Assembly (NCBI GenBank): GCA_011503125.2
Contig: WWBZ02000016.1
Span: forward strand, 1,798,001-1,862,000
Direction of reading: 5' to 3'
Source of the DNA: Botryosphaeria dothidea
Taxonomy: Eukaryota; Ascomycota; Dothideomycetes; Botryosphaeriales; Botryosphaeriaceae
Length of the DNA stretch: 64,000 bases
Position numbers and translations under genes: made by a program. The notes under the pieces are model-generated. The model had not been told where the DNA came from, did no database searches, and was given only the letters and a program-made list of their open reading frames with translations. Of this stretch, positions 9,321 to 20,293 are shown one piece after another. How positions within the stretch are numbered: the stretch's first letter is position 1; each line of letters begins with the position of its first letter.

Positions 9321-11350
9321 GTTGAGAATGTCTTGTGCTCTATGCAATAGTGTCCGTGGAAAATATGAGGAGGGAACTGCGGTTGAGTTATAGCATCCGA
9401 TTAGCGCCCGCTTTGATCCGCGACCAGCGAATCCGGGGCTGCATCATATACCTGATTTTTTCCAGCACAAAGGCTTGTGATGCCAGATACCGAGCAAATG
9501 GCACTCTGCGGAACGTCGACTCCTCCGCGAAGTTGAGACACAGATAACATCTCCTTCGTGTTCCTGCCCCAGTGGACACGTTATTGGAGGAAAAGGGCGA
9601 AAGTTTAACGGTGGAAGCTTGTTTGGAAACTCTATTTCACCCGTGGAGATTGGCATTCATTAGCTATCCTTAAAACAGTGCGTGACGTGAGTTTAATAGC
9701 CGATGGAGGGATACGAGGCTCGCGTACAAAAAGGATTGATGGGAAAGCAACCGTTCTTTGTCCAAAAGCAACTGGCGTAATCCTCTTCCAGACTCGGCGG
9801 TGATCGCATTCGACACCCACTCCTCTTTTCTCCAAGTCTCGTCCGCAGCAAACCGATTTGTCGAGTTCTTCCATGCCATTTTCCCAGTTCCATGGATACA
9901 CTTGGTCATTGCGAAACACTTTTCGTCCCGTCTCTATGCGAGCTGCAACCGCCACCGCCAATCACTTGAGCATACTTGGACCTTACAAACCAACTCAACG
10001 CTTGCACGTTTGCCCTGCAGCACCGCCAGCATGGTCGCGGTTGTTCGCTGTCACAATCTGTTCGTGTCGCAGATTTTCTGTTTTTAGAACTTTTGTGAAG
10101 ATCATCATAGCACCGGTTTCGCCGCTGTTCTTTCCTACCATGCACGTTGTTATCAAGTTTGCGCTGTCTCAGAAAAGATGAAAGACAGCAGTAAGGCTGA
10201 GGACTACAACCAATCTCTCTGTCCCCATACGCCGCCCGATTAGCTTAGCGAAATGTGAGCGCATTCTCTGTCCGGGGTTTGCAAGCGACCGCGTGCCCCA
10301 AAAAGGGCAAGCGTGAGCGTATTCTATCGATGCCGCCCCATTTGTGGAATGCTGCGTACGCTTGTTCTTAAGGGCTGCAGGTACGGGCAGCCTTAACAGG
10401 CAATGCTAGTCAGCCGGCAGTGGGAGCGTTGCTGCCGAGAAATGTTTCGGATCCTGGCGGGCGGGGCGCTCCTTGGGCCTGTTTGACTTTGCCCTGACGC
10501 GTCAACTGCCTGTCGTGTGTCACATATGCAATGTCTTGGCTCGAAGGTCGGTGAACGTTCCGTTAGGACACAGTCGGCGTCTGTACGGTATTGGTGGCAG
10601 GGCGGGGTAAATAGTCTTTGTAAGAGCGAATTGCAGTGCTTTCAACACCTGGGTGGGGGAAACTGCGCGAGTTTGCGTAACCTGATGGCTGTGGAGGTCT
10701 GGACGCTGTGTCCAAAGCCTCTTGAGCTCTCGTGAGTTAGAGAAGGTCGGTTAGCCTGATAAAATGAACATCTTTGCTGAAATGGTCGGCCTGCATAATG
10801 TAGCGCAGCGTGGGATTGCCTTTTCAGGTTACGTCGGATACCTTACTGACCTCTGAGCTGTTGGTAGATTTCGCTGCAAAAAAAGAAATAAAAGGGGTTG
10901 AGAGACACCCTCTTTTAGATTTGATTACTCCACGAGTCTGCCTTCTTCAGGGCTTCTATGAAAAGAAAATGTATTGTGAAGGCATCTTGCAAAGCGTGGG
11001 ATGCTTCGGAGGTTCAGCATCTTTGGCCGCTCCGTCCACCGGAACACAACCTTTGCGCTGCGTCGAGACAAACTTGACGCCACCTTCTCCTCTTATGTAA
11101 CTTGGAGCCCCCGCATTTTAGCCTATATACTGACACAGTCGCAGATATTATTGTCCAAGCTGGCTAGGTTGACCAAAATCTCAGGATCCTTTTCCAAGCA
11201 GCTGCCAACGTGCTCAGTGACAAAGAGGCGGGCTATGCTGCGCGCTCGCACGTCACATATCGCAAAGACTTGAATCAGCGTACACATTAAGTAATCGTGA
11301 TATTAAGATACATATGAAATAATTCGGTCATCACTCGAAGGCTGAAACCC
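9321..11350. other. Long intergenic interval with one dispersed repeat
   Basis: About 2 kb between the two 7-TM genes, both on the minus strand. Open frames near 9632-9961 (-) and 9758-10181 (+) have no recognisable features. A repeat shared with 45434-45474 lies at 11003-11043. No tRNA or complete transposon was seen. Confidence 0.4.
11003..11043 (+). repeat. Dispersed repeat B, copy 1
   Basis: A 41-nt stretch beginning GCTTCGGAGGTTCAGC matches 45434-45474 with 38 of 41 identities by eye. A second short match (TAACTTGGA) lies downstream of both copies at different spacing, so both may be remnants of one element. Confidence 0.6.
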
Positions 11351-12812
11351 TCAGCGTTCCTCCATCATATCCTTCCTCGACTCAGGACTGATCAGCTCCC
11401 ACTTATCGCTTGCCCCATCCAACTCTGCCCGTTGGTGTGAGGTTTGACTTATACTGGTCGTCTTCCGCACGCCACCAGACGGCAAATCCGAATCCGACTC
11501 GCACAGATCGTGCGATACAACAACAGTCAGGGGCTTCCCGCTGCCGTTCACCAAGCCTGGTGTTTCCGAAACGATGGAATCACGTCCGAGTTCTCTCTGG
11601 GTTCTGTTACCGCTGCGTGACTGCGCGATGATGTCGGCAACCATGTGCTGCTCGACCTTGCCGCTGCCACTGCCGTCGAGCGAGCTGACGGAGCCGTCCA
11701 GGTCCGCGGGGTCGACGGTCAGCCAGTGGATGATGATGACGGCCCAAGTAACTACGGGTGAAACGCTGATTAGCAAGTGATCGGGCACCAAGGAGGGAGA
11801 CACCGCCTGTGACATACCATCAAGCGAGCAGATGGTGAAGCACAGCCAACCCTGCTCGTGGCCCTGCATGAAGAAGAGCACGGTCAGGTTGGCCAGCGTG
11901 GGAATCATGATCAGCAAGCCGCCGATCACGGTCTTGATGACGAGCTTGCGCAGGACGCGCATCAGGCGGTCGTTGTTGCTGCTCTGCTGCGGGCGGCCGT
12001 GCTGGCGCATTTCGACGTCGTTCTGCCGTTTGCGCTGGAAGATCCACTGCGGCCAGCTGCCACTGCCGCCGGCGTTGGATCGGTTGTGGTGGAATTGAAG
12101 CAACGGCCAGAGCAGGCAAATGAAGAGCCCGGTGAAGCCGATGTTGACGATGATGTCGAAGGATAGCAGGGGTGCCGTGACTTTCAGCGGGAGGCCGATG
12201 CGACACTTGCCGTCAATCTTGGAGATTTCGGCGATTGGCCAGATGAAGGCGATGATGGCGATGATTCCGAAACCAAGGCAAACAACCGTCATGCAGATCA
12301 GCCACACTTTGTCCGACATGCGACGTTTGTAGGGTGCGCGGATAACGTGGGCCCGCTCTACCTGTAAGTTACGTTAGACCTTTTGACTTGGTTATGTGGA
12401 AAGTCGGTTGGGCATACAAGGAACAGGTACATGAAGACCTTGCTGCCAACGTAGAAGATAAGGCAAATGATAATGGCACTGTAGCAGTCGGAATATGATG
12501 CCAGGCCAAGACCGCTCTGTAGTATTGCCGCTGAAGCAATGAAGCACATGCCGAAGAGGTACATGAGCGAGACGATCACCCTCACGATGTTCATTCCCGA
12601 CAGGTTGTTGATTCTCAGATGTCTTGCGCGTGTTCCTACACTCAATTAGTCATGGCGGGTATTTTGAGGCTTGTCAAACGTTGCTCACCAAACATATATG
12701 CCAGTGATAGCATGCAGAACAGGGACACGACAGTGAATACGATGCGTGAAATCATATCATCAGCGCCATGGTGGCCAACTGCCCCGTCCGAACCCCCAGA
12801 CAGTATTGCCAT
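11351..12812 (-). CDS. Fungal seven-helix integral membrane protein of unknown function
   Basis: Predicted 428-residue protein with four exons: 12812-12689, 12635-12418, 12361-11818 and 11751-11351, all in phase. Hydrophobic segments in order: SRIVFTVVSLFCMLSLAYMF, IVRVIVSLMYLFGMCFIASA, IICLIFYVGSKVFMYLFLVE, VWLICMTVVCLGFGIIAIIA, APLLSFDIIVNIGFTGLFIC, VIGGLLIMIPTLANLTVLFF and VTWAVIIIHWLTVD, giving seven helices. The loop after helix 5 is polar and the tail is Ser-rich. The layout matches a widespread ascomycete family of 7-TM proteins whose role is unknown; receptor function is possible but not shown. It is a second 7-TM gene on the same strand as the Git3-like receptor but from a different family. 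Confidence 0.8.
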
Positions 12813-14264
12813 TTCAAAATAATATAGGATAGGTCCGGTACGGAGGTGGGACAGGGCCTGTCGTGCGAATCCTCAAAGTCGAACCCTGCGAAAGTGGGTT
12901 ATATATCATCAATCAAGGGTTGAGTGCCACAGGCCAGATCGGAGGCATGTGCAGGCGAGGGCTGAACCATTGACCAGGAGAATACTCCGGATCGGATCTG
13001 CGCTGCCCCAGACCCGCCGTGGATCACTTAGCCGAAAGCGGCTCGCGGCTGACCGAATTCGGCAGCCAGCCGTGTGAAGGCGCGTCTGGAGGCGTCGCGG
13101 GAACTACTGCCTGACGCTACGCGCTTCCCGATCTACGCTACCCGTCTGGCGTGTGAGATCGCAAACTACTGCCCTGGCTAGGAACAACTCACCCAGTAGC
13201 GAGACAGCGGGAAGAGGGAGGCTGTGGATGAGATTCGCCCTGGCTAGGCCTTGACGCCCAGGCATCGCCCAGCCTTCTAGTCTTTTCGGTGCTCTCCGAG
13301 CCGCGTTGCTAATAGTGAGGACTGACGAACTGGAGCGCAACCCGGGTTGGAGAACCCACCACGGCAGGCGCCTCAACCTTCTTTTCCCCTCTCAGCCACG
13401 GTCTGTTCGGATCTCTCCCGCTGTCAGCACTGGAGTCACAAGCCTACAGAGATGGCGCCAAATGCGCAGCGTTGATGAACTATCTTTCAAACGTTAGCCA
13501 TAACCTTCTTGTTCCACCTCTAGCGACATCACCACTCAGGACTCAGGTCGCGGGTGCTATACCACCCACGAAACATTCATTCCACCAGTGCTCAATAATG
13601 ATTTCAAATATCCAAAGGGCCAGACTCATCCAGCTCTTCACACAGTTCAGACTGCGCATGATTCAATCTCCACGATAAGCATTTCCTACGGCAACAGCCG
13701 TAGTGACATCACTAGATTGCGCCATCGGCGACCGCTCATTGGCCGCATCAGCTTCCCCAGATTCGCCCAACGACCTAGTTTGCTCCAAGGCGGCAAGATG
13801 CGCGCCGGAAATACCTAGACGGAGTATAGGCCGACGCTATTGGCTCCTGCTGACAGGTGCGCAGATATCAATAGCGAGCCTCCTTAACGTTAGGCGTGGC
13901 ACCGTACAGCGTATCTTTTGCCTACGCGGTCTTCATTCTCTCAACTCAAATCTTGCTCAAGGTGGGTACGATCTCAGGGTGTGCGGGGCGATCGAGTTCA
14001 GTAGCTGCAATCGAGGACGAAATCGATGTAGAAATTGATTCAACGTATAGCGTATTTTCGATGTTTAAACCTGGACGCAGAACGCCCGCCCACAATGCTG
14101 TCCATCTTCTGGAAAAGTAGACCAAAGCTCTTTCAGCAAATCCTTCGTCATACAGGAGAATATTTGCGGCCAAGCAAATTCCATGGACAAAAATTTCTCT
14201 GAGAAGTCTCAACAGTCCAACGCAATCTGTTACGAAAATACCCCCCTCCCAAACATCAAATCAT
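12813..14264. other. Intergenic interval, nothing recognised
   Basis: About 1.45 kb between the 5' end of the 7-TM gene and the 3' end of PEX6. It contains GC-rich short palindromic tracts (for example around 13030-13065) but no ORF, RNA gene or transposon end that I can support. Confidence 0.35.
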
Positions 14265-17200
14265 TCACTGATACATATCCTCATCGCCCTCCGCCCCCTC
14301 CCCAAAAGCCGCACCACCATTCATCTCTCCGCCTCCATCAGCGGCCATCGCCTTCCCCTTTCCTTTCTCAGCAGAACCATTGGCCTTCAAATGATCTGTC
14401 CGAATGACGTACTCATCCTCGTCTTCGTCCTCATCTCCACCCGCCTCGTGCTCCGCCTCGTTCCCGTCACCATCCTCTCCATCGATCCCTTCGTCGCCCT
14501 CCGCCGACGCCCTTCCCTTTCCCTTGCCCTTGCCCTTTTCCTTTTCCTTTTCCTTCCCCTTGCCCTTTCCTTTAGCCCCGCTATCCCCCCCGTCCAACCT
14601 CGACGCACCAATCGGCACCTTCTCCCCGCCCTGCGCCGCGGCCGCAGCCGCCTGCCCGATCGTCATCTGCCCCTGCCCCTCCTTCTCCTTGGCCTGCCCC
14701 TCAAACGTCTGTCTGACCTTCTCATAATGCCTCAGCTCATCCACACTCACGCTCGGCACCAACTCCGCCTTCGCGCCCAAGAAGTCCTCCTCCGTGACCA
14801 TGACGGCGGTATCCTCGTCGGTCGCCAGGTGGTCGAAGAAGTACGCCGTCGTGATGGGCGCCTTAGTCTGGGCGGCGCGCTCGGCGTTGACGGCGCGCAC
14901 CTTCGCGTCGACGGCGTTGGCCTGGCGGGTGATGGCCTTGAGCATGGCGTCGGAGCAGAGCGCGTATAGGTCGGCGCCGGTGTAGGTGAAGGGGAGTGTG
15001 GACGCGATGGAGGCGAGGGAGAGGGAAGGATGGAGGGAGAATCTGCGGGGTTACGTTGTCAGTATATATGCACTCATGTGATAGTTATTCTGCTGGGACG
15101 TGGTGAGAGGACGTTTCGGGGGAGAAAACTTACTTCCTCGTCAGAGCCTCCAAGATCGTCTGCTGCTTGTCGTGCGTGTCACTGACACCCAGATACAGCA
15201 TCTTGTCGAAACGACCCGGTCTCAGCAATGCCTGATCCAGCAGATCCGGCCTGTTCGTCGCGCCGATCACGAAGACGCCCCCACCGCCGCCATCGCCGTC
15301 GCTCATGCCGTCCAACTCGGCGAGAAGCTGACTGACGATACGGTCCATGACTCCACCACTATCGCCCTGGTTACCACGCTTCGGTGCCACGCTGTCCAGC
15401 TCGTCGAAGAAAACGACACAAGGCCGAGCGTCTCGGGCACGCTGGAAAACGCGGCGGACGTTGGCTTCGGATTCACCGATATACATATTAAGCAGCTCAG
15501 GACCCTTGACAGAGAAGAAGTTAAGGGAGAAGGAAGTGGCGATGGCCTTGGCGAGTAGAGTCTTGCCAGTGCCAGGAGGTCCATAGAAGAGAATACCGCT
15601 TCGCTTCTTCATGCCGCGGGCGAAGAGCTCCGGCCGGGAGAGCGGGAGTTGAATGGTCTCCGTTACGGCCTCCTTCACATTAGTCAGGCCACCAACGTCA
15701 GACCATTGGACGTTGGGGATCTTGGGCGCGCCGATGGCGTCAGCGAAGTTTTTGCGAGCCGCGTCGACGGCAGCGGCCAGGTCGGCAGTCGTCAGGCTGG
15801 ATGTAGCATGACCACCGGCAAGTTTGAGGTCTTGGACTGTGAGCTGCGGTGTATCTTGGGGGAGAGCTTTGTTCGCAGTAGCGACGATAGCTTCGAGACG
15901 GTTGTTTTTAGCCACCAAAGCCCGGTCAATCACATCGACCAGATCCCCTGCAACAAGCGCCGCAGTCTTCACAGCAATGTTCGACAGATCAACATCTGTG
16001 GAAAGACGGATTCCAAGGTCCTCTACAATTCCCCTGAGAATCCCTTCTCTTTCCGCCTCATCAGGCGCAGACATCTCCAGTTCATGGGTAAAGAGGCTGC
16101 GGATGCCGTCGGGAACCTTGTCGACCTCAGCTGTCGTAGCAATCAGGACCCTCGAATCCGCCAAGACCTCTTTCATTGCAGCGATCATGCGGTCTGCATT
16201 CAGAGCTTCCACGTGTTTCAGCACAAGTGCTGTGTACTGAGGCCCGCAGGTGAGTGCTCTCTCGGCACGTGCCTTGAGAAATGCTTCAGTCTTGACATCG
16301 CCTCCGCCAGCGCCTCCTTCGGTAAGTATATCGAAAGAATCAATTGGAAAAGAATGGAGACCAAGGTCTTCACATGCTCTTTCTGCAATGGTGGCTTTGC
16401 CGATTTGACGTTGATTTGAAGTAATGAGGATTGCGAGAGGCGGAAGACCCAGGTGGATTGCTCGGGGGCTTGTGGCTGCGAGGATGAGCTCCCTCAAGCG
16501 CCGCCGGAGTGGGGACATGTAAGGACCAGGGAGGTCAGAAATTCCGATTGGCTTTCCTTGAGAGGTGCTTTGGGAGACTGGGGTTCTTTTGGCACCAAGG
16601 TAATATTGCCACGGGTTGGTCGTCGCAGGAGGCACCTTGCTTTGCTCACTCCCCGCTTGCACCATTTTGGTATTTGCCGCGTCGACGGACACAGTCCCTC
16701 CCCAGATGTCATCAGAGAGCTCACCATCTTCTCGATCTTCTTGTGAGACGGCAGCGGTCACATTGCCAACCTTGAACCAAGCCACGCTTTTCAGTCCCTT
16801 GGCTGTATCGTGGTTGGTATCTGTTGAACCATCGGGTCTGGATTTGGAAAGCAATTCCTCCGCTCCGATGTCTCCTTCAGGAGACGTGCCTTGATAGACT
16901 GCTCTGCCCAGAGCTTCATCTACAGCAATGCCCACAAGGTCACCACTTTTCACAATGCGACGCTTCTGTTCAAAATAGTCTTTCAGCCCTGCAAACAAAC
17001 TTGGTTGCAAGAGCCGATCGGTTGCTAGGGGTGTGGAGAGTTTGAGGAGAGTGACTTCTTTGGCAAAGGGAGGTAGCGAGGAAGAAGTGATTCTCGGTCG
17101 GTTGACAGAAGGCTTGGGGATCCCAGGAGGCTGAGGAAGTTGTAGAGCAGAGATGCGAAGATGCGTAGGACTTCCCAGATTCGCCAACAATAGGGGTGAT

Positions 17201-18846
17201 AGATAAGCCTGGCTTGTTGACGTGCTAGTAGCTCGCATAGCTACGCTTGACATGCGCTGGTGTGTCCGGTTAACCGGGTAGCGCGTGTTTTTCTTGACCA
17301 TGCTCTCGGGTAGGCCAAAGATCTTGACCGTGCGAAAATCAACAGGCTCTTCGTCCTGTTCTCCAAAAGCATTTCCCAAGCCCCATGAGCCGAGACCGTG
17401 ACCCTGAGGCTCCTCAGCAGCCTCGACGCGCACCCAATCGCCAGAGAAACAGCCAACTTTAACCAGTGTACTTGTGTCCACGAAAATTCTTGCCTCTTCA
17501 TCGTCATCGGATCCAGGCTTGGGGTGGACCATCTCTTCGGGAACCTGCTCGAGAAGGCCGACTGCCTTGAATAATCTTCCTTTTGCTCCACCTCCGCGGG
17601 TAGTTGTTGCCGTGAAGCTCGAGTAGACAGAACCGGCACCGGGACTCATCATGCCAGTGGCGCGGAAACCGCCAGCACGCGGAGTGGCCGATGTCCATGC
17701 TGATAGTACACCAGAAGATTGCGGGGGCAGCATAGGAGCGCTTAGAGATATCATGTCGTCCGAGTCATCCGAAAGATCTCCACCATCCGTTCCCGAGAGC
17801 TCCGACTCGAGGTTGTCAGTTGCCGATGCCTCATCCTCTGTAGGCGGGGATGGCGCGTCCGATGACGTGCGGTCCTCCGCAGCCGAGTAGAAGGTCTCGT
17901 TAGCCGTATCTTCATCTTCTGTAGCACCTCCCGCTGGTCGCGGGTTGGGTACGGTAGGCTGGGTCAGCTTTGCCGCCTTCGAATTGCGAGAGTGTAGCAC
18001 TACAATTCTCGTGCTCGGTAGCAACAAACCCTGAGCAACAGGCTCGCAAGACACAGCTCTGGCCGGCGGCGCAGGCTGATGGGTGATGGGATGGCTGTCG
18101 ACAGGCAGTGGTAGGAGGTCACCGGTATGAACGATGCTCGGGACCTGGAGGGCCTTCCGCACAGCATCCCGCCATGCGCGCTCCTGCTCCTGAGGGTCGT
18201 GCGACTTCTTCTGCACACCGTTCGGTCGCAATTGTTTGACCTGCGCACCGAAGCCCCCGCCAAACTTGGCCTTGACATCTTCCAACTTCCGCAGCGCATC
18301 GGCATCAATACTCACAAATATGGTGTCCAAACCCAGCGGAACGGTATCCAGGATGCGAATCTCGATCGGCGCATCGCGACGGGGCGGGCGGTTCGGCGCG
18401 GCCGAGTGGAGGGCGTGTACAAAGGATTGGAGGGACAGCGATTTGGCAGGGAATTGAAGGGACGAGTGCGGTAGCGGTGATGTATCCTGATCGGATTTTT
18501 CCTGAGGGCGGACAGGCAGAATGGTCCACGAGCAGGACTCAGGCGAGCTGACGGAATTCGGCACCCATGGTGTGATGGCGACATGGTAAACGCGGCTCTG
18601 CGTGCCTTCGAGTATCTCGGCTGTGCAATAGTGGTCAGTAAGACTGACGCATGGAGGCATCAATTGGGGCATACCGGAGGAGCGGGCCGCAGCGGGGAAG
18701 AGGTCGTGGAACAGGTCTTCGGACAGCAGGCCAACCTCACCCTTCAGTCGTTCGTCAGGGAGTAGACGAGCGGAGATGGCAGGCTTGTCTTGGCGTCTTC
18801 TCCTGCGACGCCGCCTGCGCTGGTTGAAGACGGCGTCGACAGCCAT
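14265..18846 (-). CDS. PEX6: Peroxisomal biogenesis factor 6 (PEX6), AAA ATPase
   Basis: With PEX1 forms the hexameric AAA motor that pulls ubiquitinated PEX5 out of the peroxisomal membrane. Two exons, 18846-15134 and 15042-14265 (91-nt intron), make 1496 residues. D1 has a degenerate P-loop (SNQRQIGKATI), as usual in PEX6. D2 has a full Walker A GPPGTGKTLLAKA (about residue 1090), Walker B VVFFDELDSVAP (about 1143), sensor ATNRPDLLDQALLRPGRFDK and the helical lid TYTGADLYALCSDAMLKA, which is assembled across the intron. The length is above the usual 1000-1450, partly from Ser/Asp/Glu-rich inserts in the N-terminal half and a low-complexity C-terminal tail of KGKGKEKEKE-type repeats. The start MAVDAVFNQRRRR... 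is the only sensible ATG. Confidence 0.95.
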
Positions 18847-20293
18847 GGTGTAGCTGCGTGAATGCGGTAGAGCGACAGGGTCGCGATGGTGGAGCTCGGC
18901 GGTGTTGGACCACGCGCTTTAGCTGCGGCTGGAGCTGCAGCTGCCGAGGTAAAGGACCCACGGCCGCACCCTGAATCGTGCGCCTCGCACTCAAAGAAAC
19001 AGCACTCGACAAGAGAAATACCTGAGCTCTGAGCAGTTGCACAATTTCCGAGATGCTAACATGCTCATTGGAGGAACTTATTGCCAAGAGCAGCCATCTG
19101 CACTTCCTCGACCGGCGTCTCCAACGGGGGCGTTTTCACATGAAAAAAAAGTGCGCAATGCATGATGAAGCCATGCACTCAGCATTCTCAGCCTATCAGT
19201 CGAATGCAAGCATGACTGCTAAGTCATCGTACTCAAGTATGATACGCATTCTACACCCTTCAAAGGGGGCATAAATGAACTCGAAAAGCGCCCTTTTACT
19301 AAACAATCATGATGCACGCAGTCTTCTACGCCTTGAAACAAGTCAGAACGTCCATTCTTGGAAACCGTTTTCTCCCTACTGACAAGATCCAGTAGCTATC
19401 AGTGTGTACTGAATAGTGTGCAACTTTCTTCTTGACATAGAGTTTTTCGACGAGTATCCGCCAGGAAGGTAGACGAAAGTTCCATGGTAATTGCAAAGCT
19501 CCGATGCAACATGCTGCTCATCTGAAGAACTTTAGTGGCTATGCGAGACACGTCTGTATCATCGACTTTCGTCATACAGTGTCACAAGAGGCAATCGCGG
19601 CAGATGCCGCACGAATTCAGCTGAAGAGATGTGAGGCTTAAGCTGCGGTGGAACCGTATGTGCAAGTTGCCAATTTGCCAGAGCAGTTCAAATCCATGCC
19701 AATCATTCTTGATATGTGGTCGACAGATACTGCATCGAAGCATCATCTGTGAAAATAAGTAGAAATAGCAACATGCCAAGAAGGGCTTGGGAAAAGGATT
19801 CTGGGGGCAGATCGATGCTGATCCAGTACATCATGCGCTCGATCAGGAAGTTTCTGTCTTATTCTAGTGCTCTCGATGACGGGTCTCGGATATGCCGATG
19901 TATCTCTGCAGATTCAAAAGATAGGGACGTGCTGAAGATGTGTCGGATGATGTCGCCTACCCAACGATTGGCATGGAATAGGGAAAATTACGGTTAGCGG
20001 CGTTTCGTCGATGTGCGCTCAAGTCAGAGATCGGCTTCGCGCAACGAACGGCCCTACGTCATCACGCCCGCTCCGGCAGCCGCCATGGCTGTGCAGGATG
20101 CAGCCCGGCAAGCCCTTCACCGTGCAATCTGCGCGCCATCGGGCGCCAGGGTTAACCTGTTTCTATGTTTTCACCACAATCTACCCCTCTGCTAAACACT
20201 GCAGCACTTTTCTCCTATTCCCTCATGACAGACACGCCAGGATCCCCTCTCCGACTTCGCGTTCCATAGCCTGTGCCTTAACGAACGACAGCA
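18847..20293. other. Divergent intergenic region between PEX6 and the lipase gene
   Basis: About 1.45 kb separating two divergent genes and holding both promoters. The lipase leader just before 20294 is C/T-rich. The central, more A/T-rich part (19150-19950) has no supported gene. Confidence 0.4.
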
